From positions 62,001-126,000 of the forward strand of contig JACKAC010000002.1 of the NCBI GenBank assembly GCA_020635255.1: 64,000 bases of DNA. Direction: 5' to 3'. Of the stretch, positions 8,863 through 17,612 are shown piece after piece. The first letter of the stretch is position 1, and every line of letters begins with the position of its first letter. The notes below the pieces were generated by a model that was not told where the DNA came from, did not search any database, and saw only the letters and a program-made list of their open reading frames with translations. A program made the position numbers and the translations under genes. Source of the DNA: Ignavibacteriales bacterium (GTDB taxonomy: Bacteria; Bacteroidota; Ignavibacteria; Tepidaquicellales; Tepidaquicellaceae).

Positions 8863-10308
8863 TCAAACCCGCTTGAATGCGGGTTTTTTTATTTGTTCCA
8901 TCAACCATAGTTTTACTCCAAAGACGTTTGTATTTAATGCATTTATCTGTTTAATAACATCCCGTTTTCTATACTCATCCTTTGCTTTCTTAGGATCTTC
9001 ATTTAAGAGCGCGAGGTAGTTAACGATACCAAGGAATCCCGCTATAGTTTCACGGTATTGATCGGTCAATGAGCTTTCGTTTTTTAAGTAATGACGGCAG
9101 GTATCAACAGCTCCGAGTAATTGTTCATACATTTGCAGTTCATAATAAAGCTGAATCTGCATTATCTTAACCTGTATCTTCATGATAAAATTACTAAAGT
9201 TAGTCCGGCTGACGAAATCGAGTGACTTTTGTTTTTTACCAAGATGAAATGCAATGAACGCCTCGACATAGTTAAGACAGTTTTCTTTTTCATCCCCAGG
9301 AAGCCGGTTCTTATATTTGCCGATATAATTTTTCACGTAATTATGCTCACCGGCAAGAGTGCCTATCTTGACATGATTTAAAAAATCCGGATAAGGAAAA
9401 ACAGAATTATTGTAAAACCCTTTTTCGAGCATTTCCCGCTGCATACCGAACATCTCACCGTGGAAAGATATGTCCCCGACTATATTATAGAGGTAAGCGC
9501 AGAAGCCTATTCTATGAATGTAGCTCATATAATTATCAGTAAATGTAAGCACATTGGAATATTTATTATGCACCTCTTTTACTTTGTAATAATGTTCCTT
9601 TTCACGATTCTCTTCGAGGAGAAGAATATATTTGTACAACAGGAATGTCGGGTTGTTCTCGGCTTCCGGTCCGGCGAGATATTGCTTTATTTCGTCCAGA
9701 AGTTTCATATCGTAATCGAAATTATTCTGTCTTTGTTCGTGGAACATCAACGTATAGAATTTCATAAGCCTGATCACGGAGAACAGAAAGAAATTATCGA
9801 ACTCATCCTGAAGCATGTGAAAGACTGTATTTGGTTTCAGCTGGAAATTGTAATATATTTTTTCGGAAGTAAGCCTGTACAGATCGAAAAAATAGTTCTC
9901 ATTTTTTATTTTCTTATCTAAGTGGGATCTTTCAACTTTTTTCAGCTCTGTTTCATAATGTTTTTCCAGTTTCCTTTTTCTCAGATCTTCAAGGAATAGG
10001 AGCTCTTTTTCAAATGTATTTTCCGACACCCTATGCTTTATAAAATCCATCGCCAAACCATATAAGTCCGAAATAACATTCTTAAGTTTAAAGTAGTCAT
10101 ACTTTTTCTCTTTGAAGATCTTTTTATAGACCAACTGTTCGGAAAGATCTTTTGATGAGAACTTTGGGTAATACCTTCCAATCACATCGAACAACTCTTC
10201 AGCTCTTTTACTGCGGTTAAAGTACGGCGAGCGCACAAAGTCTCCGAACCGTTTTATTTCCTGTTTTGAAAATGTTTTAAGAAGGTTTATTAACCGGGTA
10301 TTCTTCAC
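8863..10308 (-). CDS. LLKTFS-family helical-repeat protein
   Basis: This 481-residue protein has no signal peptide. The N-terminus (LLKTFSKQEIKRFGDFVRSPYF, then AEELFDVIGRYYPKF) defines the family shared with the genes at 11962, 16145 and 17613. The rest is a string of amphipathic helices, several with the LQLYYELQMYEQLLGAVDT pattern expected of TPR-like hairpins. It is probably a cytoplasmic scaffold, but nothing identifies a partner or an activity. It converges on the 7741 gene and diverges from the exported protein at 10564. Its last codons overlap the shared terminator hairpin (8865-8886), so the tail PAFKRV is encoded within the stem region. Confidence 0.82.
   Translation of the reverse strand: MKNTRLINLLKTFSKQEIKRFGDFVRSPYFNRSKRAEELFDVIGRYYPKFSSKDLSEQLVYKKIFKEKKYDYFKLKNVISDLYGLAMDFIKHRVSENTFEKELLFLEDLRKRKLEKHYETELKKVERSHLDKKIKNENYFFDLYRLTSEKIYYNFQLKPNTVFHMLQDEFDNFFLFSVIRLMKFYTLMFHEQRQNNFDYDMKLLDEIKQYLAGPEAENNPTFLLYKYILLLEENREKEHYYKVKEVHNKYSNVLTFTDNYMSYIHRIGFCAYLYNIVGDISFHGEMFGMQREMLEKGFYNNSVFPYPDFLNHVKIGTLAGEHNYVKNYIGKYKNRLPGDEKENCLNYVEAFIAFHLGKKQKSLDFVSRTNFSNFIMKIQVKIMQIQLYYELQMYEQLLGAVDTCRHYLKNESSLTDQYRETIAGFLGIVNYLALLNEDPKKAKDEYRKRDVIKQINALNTNVFGVKLWLMEQIKKPAFKRV
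8865..8890. terminator. Bidirectional intrinsic terminator
   Basis: The stem AAACCCGC / GCGGGTTT (8865-8872 and 8879-8886) with loop TTGAAT is followed by a T-run on the plus strand. It terminates the 7741 gene and lies inside the last codons of the convergent minus-strand gene. Confidence 0.85.
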
Positions 10309-10438
10309 GATTTGAGGCTAAAAGTGAATAAGTTAAATTATTATAAATATAATACCTATATCAAAGCTCCGCTTAATGGCTGAGCTAAAAATTGATATAT
10401 TTTTCTTTGTCAATCAATGACTAAATAATGTATGTTGA

Positions 10439-10518
10439 ATTGCGTTATGATTAAATCTGAAAAAATTTTATTCCCCCAATTGCTGATCCTCCTCCCAGCA
10501 GTATGATCATAACGCAAT
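10439..10518. promoter_or_regulatory. Perfect 13-bp inverted repeat upstream of the 10564 gene
   Basis: ATTGCGTTATGAT at 10439-10451 is exactly mirrored by ATCATAACGCAAT at 10506-10518, 45 bases before the start codon at 10564. The 54-base interior holds a second small hairpin, TGCTG...CAGCA. It sits in the divergent intergenic space of a helical-protein/T9SS-protein pair. It could be a dimeric operator, a leader hairpin or a remnant of a small repeat. No T-run follows, so it is not a normal terminator. Confidence 0.5.
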
Positions 10519-10563
10519 CACTAAAGGGTTTTGGCTTTTGGGGGATATATAAAAGAGCAAAAG

Positions 10564-11784
10564 ATGAAGGCATTAATAATATCTATTTTTTTACTTCTTA
10601 GCTGGCTATCAACTACTGGATTTTCACAGTGGAGTCCGACTATAACGGGAGGTCAATCCATAACATCTATTTCAGCAGTCAATAATGACGTAGTATGGGC
10701 AGTGAGCAGTGACAATAAAGTATTCCGAACAGATAACGGCGGGTCAACATGGTCGAGTTCAACTTTTGCATCAGCCCCTATCACTGTGTTCGGAATAGAT
10801 CTCAGCAATGCATTAGTTGTAACAAATGATTTTGGTACTTCTCAAAGCAAGGTGTGGAGAACATCAGGCGGCGGCGGTAACTGGTCACAGGTGTTTTCTC
10901 AGATGAACGGTTATATAGAGGCAATTCACATATTTCCAAACGGGACAGGCATAATGGTGGGAGATGCAATAGGAGGCAGATGGTCGATATGGAAAACAAC
11001 CGACAACGGTTTTACTTGGGATTCGTCAGGAATGTATCTGGCAGGGACAGGATTTATATTGCCAAATTGTCTCTATGCATCAGGAGGCAATTACGCATTC
11101 GGAACAAATACCGGGATATATGCGTCAACTAATTCAGGTTCTTCGTGGACATTCTCACCAACCTCCGGAATATCGGCAATATGGATAACCGGGAGCTCAG
11201 GTTTGGCGGGAGGAAGTAGTGCCGGGTACAAGACGACAAACGGAGGTATTTTATGGTCTTCATCTACATTACCGGCAGGAGGTACGGTGCAGGGAATTAC
11301 AGGATACGGAAATACATTTTATATGACACTCGCAGGCACGTCAATATATAAAACCACCGATGCAGGCAGTAATTGGACACCGGACTTTACGTCACCCGAT
11401 CTGAAGCTTGCGACAGCATTGTCCCGGAACGGTAACAGAGCCTGGGTTGGAGGAGCGACCGGTATTATATGGAGAACCACAACACTGGCATCGATCACTT
11501 TACAAACCAATGAAATCCCCGGAGAATATTCCCTCGAGCAGAACTATCCGAACCCGTTCAATCCGACGACAAATTTAAAATTTAAAATTAAAAGTGAAAA
11601 CATTGTAAAGCTGAGCGTTTTTGACGCAGCAGGAAAAGAGGTAGCAGTACTGGTAAATGGCAAACTAAACGCAGGTGAGTACGAATACACGCTTGACGGC
11701 TCGAAGCTATCGAGCGGTGTGTATTTTTACACGCTGCAGACGGAAGGATTTGTAGAGACAAAGAAGATGATGCTAGTGAAGTAA
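10564..11784 (+). CDS. T9SS-exported Asp-box (YCF48/BNR-like) repeat propeller
   Basis: The start was moved to the ATG at 10564, which begins a normal signal peptide (MKALIISIFLLLSWLSTTGFSQ). The ORF upstream of it (from 10531) adds a charged stretch. The mature protein has five or more Asp-box-like turns (TDNGGSTW, TTDNGFTW, STNSGSSW, TTNGGILW, TTDAGSNW), the pattern of YCF48/sortilin-type propellers. The last 80 residues are a T9SS domain almost identical to that of the 7741 protein, including at DNA level, although the propellers are unrelated. It is likely a surface or secreted binding protein of unknown ligand. It is divergent from the 8863 helical gene, with an inverted repeat between them. 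Confidence 0.88.
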   Translation: MKALIISIFLLLSWLSTTGFSQWSPTITGGQSITSISAVNNDVVWAVSSDNKVFRTDNGGSTWSSSTFASAPITVFGIDLSNALVVTNDFGTSQSKVWRTSGGGGNWSQVFSQMNGYIEAIHIFPNGTGIMVGDAIGGRWSIWKTTDNGFTWDSSGMYLAGTGFILPNCLYASGGNYAFGTNTGIYASTNSGSSWTFSPTSGISAIWITGSSGLAGGSSAGYKTTNGGILWSSSTLPAGGTVQGITGYGNTFYMTLAGTSIYKTTDAGSNWTPDFTSPDLKLATALSRNGNRAWVGGATGIIWRTTTLASITLQTNEIPGEYSLEQNYPNPFNPTTNLKFKIKSENIVKLSVFDAAGKEVAVLVNGKLNAGEYEYTLDGSKLSSGVYFYTLQTEGFVETKKMMLVK

Positions 11785-11827
11785 TTTTGATCAGATAAAT
11801 ATTCTTAACCCCCCGCCTTTACGAGGC

Positions 11828-11855
11828 TCCCCCCTTTGTAAAAGGGGGGATTTTT
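11828..11855 (+). terminator. Intrinsic terminator after the 10564 gene
   Basis: A perfect GC-rich stem (TCCCCCCTTT, loop GTA, AAAGGGGGGA) is followed by TTTTT. It sits 44 bases after the stop codon. Confidence 0.85.
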
Positions 11856-11961
11856 AATTAGTGCACCCCTAAAATGTCAGCTCTTCAGGGTTTAGTTGTT
11901 GTTGGTGACGCTTCACTCAAACACCAACAACGGCGGTCGTTTCTTTAAAATGGGGGATTTT
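11856..11961. repeat. Hairpin-bearing interspersed-repeat-like segment
   Basis: The rest of this intergenic stretch contains an exact 10-bp inverted repeat, GTTGTTGGTG (11898-11907) and CACCAACAAC (11922-11931), followed by CGGCGGTCG and a second GGGGGATTTTTT motif near 11950. Together with the preceding terminator, it resembles short REP-like elements seen between genes in this group. No copy of this exact segment was noticed elsewhere in the window. It may also end transcription of the convergent gene at 11962. Confidence 0.45.
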
Positions 11962-13434
11962 TTATTTGGATAATTCCTCGAATTTTTTGGCGAGCCAGTC
12001 CCAGCTTTCGATAGTCTCAGGGATTTTCTTAATATCTTTGAGGGTCAGCTCCGCCTCGACGGGGTCGGGTTCGTTTGTTAGTTTTAACAGACCGGAGTAG
12101 TATTTCAGGAAATTAAGATTATTAATGCGGAGGTCATCAGATACGTCAGGGGTGTTTTTGAAATATTTATACGTAGTATCATGCATGTAGTAAGCTTGGT
12201 CGAAAAGTTTAAGTTCATAATACAACTGCATGAGCAGGATCTTTACATCCCTTTTTAAAAGAAACGTTCCATACTTGACCTTAGAGAGATACTCCAGGCT
12301 TTTCTCGAATTTATCCAGGTCGAATAAAAGCAGAGCCATAGAAAAATTCAGCATATTATTCCGGTTAGCCGGTTTGAGTTTATCTGCGTAACCGTTTATA
12401 AACTTCTCCGACCATTTGTAATCTTGATTTTCAAGCGACGCAATGAGAATGTTCCTGAAAAGAAAAAGCGGCATGTATTTTTCTTTAGAGGTTTTATAAA
12501 TATCTTTTTCTATAGTTGTCTTCATCAGATCATACTGCTTCCTGTTCATGACTTTAACCGCTTCCTTATCGGGGGACAGGTTCATTTTGAGCTGGTTAAC
12601 GTTCATAATGCTTCTGAATATATAGACCTTTTCATCCAGGGAATAAGAATCGAAATTTTCAAAAAATGCTTCCTCTGACCTATCTATCCACTTCAATCCT
12701 TTTTTATCGGTAATACCTCTGGAGAGATAGTACACTGTTTCGAGAAGCTTGAGGTACGGGTGCTTTTTCGAATCAGCGAAGAGCTTATCGAGGTTTGCAT
12801 TACTTAATGACATATCCAGTAGCACCGCGTCCGGCTCTATATTATAATATGTTTCGGCAATAAACTTATCCGCAATACTCCTCAATGACCTTAATAGCGA
12901 AAGCCCTATACTGCAGTCTGCTTTTCTCAAGGAATGTTTAAACTGCGATGCAAAATCATTTTTCCTGATATAAAAGGTCATCAAGAGGTCCTCGTAAGCA
13001 AAGCGGTATCTAAAAAAAGCGTCGAGTTGAAAGTTAGCGCTTACAATAACCTTATCGAGTTTTTTTGCTAGTTTTTCAAACGAGCCGTCCATTCCCCGCT
13101 CGGCGAGCTGTCTCAATAAAGAAAGATCCTGCTCTATTTCATTTTTTTCATACTCCAGTGCAGATAGGAACTGGCACGCGGATTCAAAGAGGTAAAACGC
13201 CTCTAATGCAAACCGGGCTTTATCAAACTTTTCTCCCGGCAATATCGCCTTGTAAACGTTTTCATCTGTAAATTTCGGGCTGTCAAAATTGGGATAGTAT
13301 TTTTTTACAGCATCAAAATGCCGGGAGACATCACGTCTCCTGCTTTTTCCGGGAGAATGGACAAACCCTTCGAACTCCTTAAACTCTTTTTTCGAGAAAG
13401 TTTTCAGGAGCTTGATCGCGGTTGTATTTTTCAC
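11962..13434 (-). CDS. LLKTFS-family helical-repeat protein (GTG start)
   Basis: The longest ORF begins at 13473, but alignment with the 8863 paralog (MKNTRLINLLKTFSKQE against VKNTTAIKLLKTFSKKE) indicates that translation starts at the GTG at 13434, giving 490 residues. The N-terminal motif is followed by HSPGKSRRRD, where the SPYF of the other members has become SPGK. The rest is TPR-like helices (MQLYYELKLFDQAYYMHDTTYKYFK). No signal peptide or catalytic motif is seen. It is divergent from the small coupled gene at 13610 and the exported protein at 13879, as in the neighbouring cassettes. The function is unknown. Confidence 0.82.
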   Translation of the reverse strand: MKNTTAIKLLKTFSKKEFKEFEGFVHSPGKSRRRDVSRHFDAVKKYYPNFDSPKFTDENVYKAILPGEKFDKARFALEAFYLFESACQFLSALEYEKNEIEQDLSLLRQLAERGMDGSFEKLAKKLDKVIVSANFQLDAFFRYRFAYEDLLMTFYIRKNDFASQFKHSLRKADCSIGLSLLRSLRSIADKFIAETYYNIEPDAVLLDMSLSNANLDKLFADSKKHPYLKLLETVYYLSRGITDKKGLKWIDRSEEAFFENFDSYSLDEKVYIFRSIMNVNQLKMNLSPDKEAVKVMNRKQYDLMKTTIEKDIYKTSKEKYMPLFLFRNILIASLENQDYKWSEKFINGYADKLKPANRNNMLNFSMALLLFDLDKFEKSLEYLSKVKYGTFLLKRDVKILLMQLYYELKLFDQAYYMHDTTYKYFKNTPDVSDDLRINNLNFLKYYSGLLKLTNEPDPVEAELTLKDIKKIPETIESWDWLAKKFEELSK

Positions 13435-13609
13435 GGCAGTTTTTTTGCAATAATTAGGAAGAATGTGGCTCATTTAAGATACTATATTTTAACGACATAG
13501 TACAGTTACAAAATTGTTAAGCCGGCAAAGTTACCTCAATATTCGCAAAATAATTCTTTGCACGAAGGGTATATGCATTATTATCTTAGGAGCAATTGAT
13601 CAAGAAAGC

Positions 13610-13882
13610 ATGAAAATGAACGGAAAAACAAACGAAGATCTAATAGAAAAAATAAAAATCTGCAAAGAATTGATCCGTGAGGGATTTTACAATGGAAATA
13701 TGAAATACAACGATTCGGAAATTACAGAAATAATAATGATAAGCGGTTATTTAGAAAATCTATCAAAAAGAAAAAAGAGCAATATATCGAATTCAGAGGA
13801 ATCAGATCTGAAGGCGATGTTTTCCCGGTTAGACAAGATTGTAAAAAATACTAATAAAAATATAAGGAGGATAAAACCTTGA
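13610..13882 (+). CDS. Small helical protein coupled to exported protein
   Basis: About 90 residues, starting at MKMNGKTNED; the open frame continues upstream to 13514, but those codons look non-coding. It is all helix and charged, with a central IIMISGYLENL segment and a C-terminal LDKIVKNTNKNIRRIKP. The stop overlaps the TTG start of the T9SS gene at 13879 (TTGA), with a strong AAGGAGG ahead of it, so the two are translationally coupled. A second small gene of similar size and pattern occupies the same position at 19265. There is a weak visual likeness to Spo0E-type two-helix proteins (a Ser-containing second helix), but I would not assign that function. It is probably cytoplasmic. Confidence 0.65.
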   Translation: MKMNGKTNEDLIEKIKICKELIREGFYNGNMKYNDSEITEIIMISGYLENLSKRKKSNISNSEESDLKAMFSRLDKIVKNTNKNIRRIKP

Positions 13883-16092
13883 AAAGACCTTTAATCTCTC
13901 TTTTATTATTGCTGTTAATCACGGCGTGCATGCCGAAAATCACTTCCGCCCAGGTAAATAACCAGATAAAATGGATACATCCAACTCCCCAGGGCAATGA
14001 CCTATTCTGGATAAAAAGGTGGGACGCGAATAACTGGTACGCATGCGGTGCCGGGGCAACCTTTATGAAAACGACAAATGGAGGAAATACCTGGACCGTA
14101 TTGAATAACATTTTCAAGGGTAACGGATCAACGAGCTTATTTGACGGGTATTTTTCGGATATGAATACGGGCTTGCTATGCGGTCGCGTCGGGAAGGTAC
14201 TGAAAACCACGAACGGCGGCACAAGCTGGGATACATCCGGGGCGGTTATTTCTTCGGGTATAGTCTGGACCGGGATGCATTTTTTAAACTCCAGTACAGG
14301 GTTTATTTCGGGCAACTCTCCCTCAACCATTGCAAAAACTACGGATGGCGGAGCTACGTGGGACACGCTCCCGGGAGGGACACCGACCAGCTATTACGAT
14401 GTCTATGCAAAAGACACAAGTAATATCATACTGGCGAGCTTAAGCGGTAACATACGTAAAACAACAAACGGAGGACAAAACTGGAGCACGATAAGCACAG
14501 GAATAGCGGGCAGTATACAAAAGGTGAATTTTTTAAATAGCAATACCGGGTATGCTGTTAGTATAAACGGAAAAGTGAGCATGACGACAAACTTTGGAAG
14601 CAGCTGGACAAATATGTCGGGTTCTCTCCCCAATACTCCTTATCAGGATATAGATTTTGCAAATATATCCTCAGTGGATTATGTATATATAACGGGAAAT
14701 CCAACCAATATATACAGAGCGCCCGTAGGAACAACTTCATGGGATACGGTTCAGATACTTGCTCCTTCGCAGATTATTTCAGACAGGTTATACAGTACTG
14801 ATATAAGCGTGATGGGGGACACACTTATAACCGCGGGTAATTTCGGGCTAATAAATGCAAGATACAACCCCTCGAACAGGAAATCATATACAAATATCTT
14901 AAAAACAGGAACCATGCAAAGTATCTGGGCAGAGAGCACAAACGGGCGGGTCATCACTGCAGGGAGCCCAACGACATCAACCACATTCGACCAGGTAATG
15001 TATTCGACGAATGGGGGGACAGACTGGCAAATAGCAAATTTCCCTAATACGGACGATGGGGGAATGGTCTCCCTGAGTATGGTCAATTCCCTGACAGGTT
15101 ATACTACCGGCAGTAACTCCAATGTGTTCAAAACCACGGACGGGGGAGAGAACTGGACAGAACTTACTTCACCTTTACTATTCTCCATGCCGGGCGCAGG
15201 CAGAGGCGCGAGTGGTTTTTCGGCTATATCATTTCCCGATGTAAATACCGGGTATGTATTTGGCGACGGCTCATTTAAAACAACGAACGGAGGTATAAAC
15301 TGGACACCTTATGTATCCGGTCACGGGAGCAGCTATATTTACGGGTCGTATTTTATAAACTCAAATACCGGCTGGACCGGCGGAGACGACGGTTTACTGT
15401 ATAAAACGACTAACGGCGGCGCAAGCGTAACCGTTCAAAATTCGGGAATGACAGGTACAATCAATTCAATTCAAATGCTGGATGCAAATACGGGATGGTT
15501 TGCCGGCGATGATGGAAATTTAAGAAAAACCACGAACGGGGGTGCCAACTGGGACAGCGTGGCGGTACCGGTCTCATCGACACTTGAGTCGGTTTATTTT
15601 ATAGACCCGCTGAACGGGATGGTAACTGTAAGCGGCGGTGATGTTTTAAGAACCCGGGACGGCGGAAATTCATGGGAAATACTTAATACTCCAAGAAGTA
15701 CAGCAAATTGTGTTTACATGACTGCTACAAACAGGGCTTTTTTATGCGGGGCTAATTCCGGAGTATGGAGATATGAAGAGACCATGACCGGGACCGAGCT
15801 TACGTTCACAAATGAAGTACCGTCAGAGTATCATCTGGAGCAGAACTACCCGAACCCTTTTAATCCCTCGACTACGATAAAATTTGCTCTCCCCGAGCAG
15901 GGAACGGTATCGCTCAAAATATTTGACATTGCCGGCAGGGAGGCTGCCTCTCTATTAGATAATGCAGAGCTGAACCGGGGCACGTTCGAGCAGAGGTTCG
16001 ACGGAAGCGGACTGGCGAGCGGAGTATATTTTTATTCGCTGGCAGTCGATGGGCAGATCGTCAGTACTAAAAAGATGATGCTGGTAAAGTAA
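13879..16092 (+). CDS. T9SS-exported multi-Asp-box (YCF48-like) propeller protein
   Basis: This 737-residue protein uses a TTG start with AAGGAGG at 13864-13870 and overlaps the small upstream gene by 4 bases. A signal peptide (MKRPLISLLLLLLITACMPKITSAQ) includes an ITAC stretch that could act as a lipobox. The mature part contains at least ten KTTNGG-x-x-W Asp-box turns paired with strands like NTGYAVSINGKV or NTGWFAGDDGNL, i.e. one or two YCF48/sortilin-like propellers. The C-terminal 80 residues are a T9SS domain (NYPNPFNPST ... KKMMLVK). The domain sequence differs from those of the two previous exported genes. The ligand is unknown; it probably sits at the cell surface. Confidence 0.9.
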   Translation: MKRPLISLLLLLLITACMPKITSAQVNNQIKWIHPTPQGNDLFWIKRWDANNWYACGAGATFMKTTNGGNTWTVLNNIFKGNGSTSLFDGYFSDMNTGLLCGRVGKVLKTTNGGTSWDTSGAVISSGIVWTGMHFLNSSTGFISGNSPSTIAKTTDGGATWDTLPGGTPTSYYDVYAKDTSNIILASLSGNIRKTTNGGQNWSTISTGIAGSIQKVNFLNSNTGYAVSINGKVSMTTNFGSSWTNMSGSLPNTPYQDIDFANISSVDYVYITGNPTNIYRAPVGTTSWDTVQILAPSQIISDRLYSTDISVMGDTLITAGNFGLINARYNPSNRKSYTNILKTGTMQSIWAESTNGRVITAGSPTTSTTFDQVMYSTNGGTDWQIANFPNTDDGGMVSLSMVNSLTGYTTGSNSNVFKTTDGGENWTELTSPLLFSMPGAGRGASGFSAISFPDVNTGYVFGDGSFKTTNGGINWTPYVSGHGSSYIYGSYFINSNTGWTGGDDGLLYKTTNGGASVTVQNSGMTGTINSIQMLDANTGWFAGDDGNLRKTTNGGANWDSVAVPVSSTLESVYFIDPLNGMVTVSGGDVLRTRDGGNSWEILNTPRSTANCVYMTATNRAFLCGANSGVWRYEETMTGTELTFTNEVPSEYHLEQNYPNPFNPSTTIKFALPEQGTVSLKIFDIAGREAASLLDNAELNRGTFEQRFDGSGLASGVYFYSLAVDGQIVSTKKMMLVK

Positions 16093-16117
16093 AGTCTTTC
16101 AAGTAAGAATCCATTAG

Positions 16118-16147
16118 GCGTCCTGTATAACATACAGGGCGTTTTTA
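16118..16147. terminator. Intrinsic terminator between convergent genes
   Basis: The stem GCGTCCTGTAT / ATACAGGGCGT with loop AAC is followed by TTTTTATTT on the plus strand. It closely resembles the terminator at 24576 that follows another T9SS gene. Confidence 0.85.
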
Positions 16148-17605
16148 TTTTTGTAGTTCTTTGATCTTTCGGGTAAACCATGCACGGGATGGAAGTACAT
16201 CCATATCTTCAGCTCTTTTCAAGAGAAGATCCATGTCTTTTGTATTGGCGGTGGAGCGGGCTTTGAAGAGAGAAGAATAAATAGTAATAAAGTTTTTGAA
16301 TTTACGCATATAATTACGTGAAAAATCTTTGTTGTATTTTACGTAGTGTTTGTATGTAGCTATGAGTGACTCGGCCTGGTCGAGTAGACCAAGTTCGTAG
16401 TATATCATAAGGAGCAGGTTTTTGATATCCAGCTTATAAGTAAACATATCATATTGTATCTTTGAAGCGTACTCAAGTGCATTCTCAAACTTTCCTCTTT
16501 CAAATTCCAGTTTTGATAGTGCAAAGTTCTTCATATTATCCCTTCCGTCCGGGCGCAGTAAGGGTGTACAATCTTTGATAAAATTTTCGAGCCAGTCATA
16601 CTCTTTAGCCTTTATGGCTGAGTATACAACATTTCTGTAATTCATCAATTCAAGAGAAACATAGTCGGCTGAAGTTAAAGCATTTTCATCTTTGAGCTGT
16701 TTGCAAATCTCGAATTCCATACGAATGAAACTATTATCGCCTTTGCTAAAGCGTTGGATACAATATGAATAAAAGTCATTGAGAACAAAATATTTTTCGA
16801 TGCGGGAATATTTTTCTATGTTCTTATTAAAGACATCCCTTGCTTTGTGAAATGACTCCGTATCATCCGGGTTAGAATAAAACCTGTTAGTATAATAGTA
16901 CAGCTCAAGTAGCCAAAGGTAAGGGTATTTACGTTTTCTCAGGTTCGCCAGGATGCGCTCAAACTCTAAGCCTTCCCATAATACATCCACAAGTGTGTTT
17001 TCCATTTTAGCCTTATATGTCCCGGATACCTTACTCCTGTAATTAATACTTTTTATAAAGCGGGTAAGGAAGGTCAGGGCATTATATTCAGCTGCCTTTC
17101 CGATTAAAGGTATTGCTTTATCATGGCGATTGATCTTTAAAAAATAGCTGTACTTAAGAGATGCAATCTTTTCGTTAAGTATAAACGCTGAATCATGGTC
17201 AAAGGGCAGTTTATCGATCTTTTTTTCGAGAGAGTTCATAGTGCCGGCAAATAATTTGAGGTTCTCTCTGTTCCAATAGGTATTAAAAAGTTTTGATTCG
17301 AATTCAAGCGGGTCGTTTTTAAAGCTTTCATTAATAATAAACTGTTCAGCGAGACGTGTCAGAGCAGTAGTGACGTTTTTGAACTTCATCTCACTGTACT
17401 TCTCACTGGGGAAGAGTTTTTTAAAAACGGTCTTTTTGTCCAGCTTTGGTGAATCAAATTCGGGATGATAGGGCTTCAGAATCGAATACAACCCTTCCAC
17501 ATTCCTACCTGTGCTAAAGTATGGTGATGCAATGAACTTTTCGAAGTCCTTGATCTCATTTACAGAGAAGGTCTTCAGAATCTGAATTAATTTGCTATCA
17601 TTCAC
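16145..17605 (-). CDS. LLKTFS-family helical-repeat protein, tandem copy 1
   Basis: The protein has 486 residues. The N-terminus (ILKTFSVNEIKDFEKFIASPYFSTGRNVEGLYSILKPYHPEF) is nearly identical to that of the neighbour at 17613. The C-terminal half instead matches the truncated copy at 1-1014. Helical hairpins of TPR type fill the protein (LSKLEFERGKFENALEYASKIQYDMFTYKLDIKNLLLMIYYELGLLDQAESL); no secretion signal is present. It follows the 17613 gene with a gap of 7 bases, so both are probably cotranscribed. The function is unknown. The mosaic relationship to two different paralogs points to recombination within the family. Confidence 0.85.
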   Translation of the reverse strand: MNDSKLIQILKTFSVNEIKDFEKFIASPYFSTGRNVEGLYSILKPYHPEFDSPKLDKKTVFKKLFPSEKYSEMKFKNVTTALTRLAEQFIINESFKNDPLEFESKLFNTYWNRENLKLFAGTMNSLEKKIDKLPFDHDSAFILNEKIASLKYSYFLKINRHDKAIPLIGKAAEYNALTFLTRFIKSINYRSKVSGTYKAKMENTLVDVLWEGLEFERILANLRKRKYPYLWLLELYYYTNRFYSNPDDTESFHKARDVFNKNIEKYSRIEKYFVLNDFYSYCIQRFSKGDNSFIRMEFEICKQLKDENALTSADYVSLELMNYRNVVYSAIKAKEYDWLENFIKDCTPLLRPDGRDNMKNFALSKLEFERGKFENALEYASKIQYDMFTYKLDIKNLLLMIYYELGLLDQAESLIATYKHYVKYNKDFSRNYMRKFKNFITIYSSLFKARSTANTKDMDLLLKRAEDMDVLPSRAWFTRKIKELQK

Positions 17606-17612
17606 AGATGTT

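Noticed and set aside
9460..9921. 153-codon plus-strand frame inside the 8863 gene
   Set aside because: It is antisense to a well-supported helical-family gene; the composition is that of a shadow frame with no start signal or family match.
13851..14366. 171-codon minus-strand frame antisense to the 13879 gene
   Set aside because: It arises from the repeated KTTNGG-coding DNA of the propeller gene and mirrors its Asp-box repeats.
13879..16092. Lipoprotein interpretation of the ITAC stretch in the signal peptide
   Set aside because: A Cys follows the hydrophobic core, but a second normal cleavage site (ITSAQ) lies a few residues later and the T9SS domain implies soluble export; left undecided rather than called.
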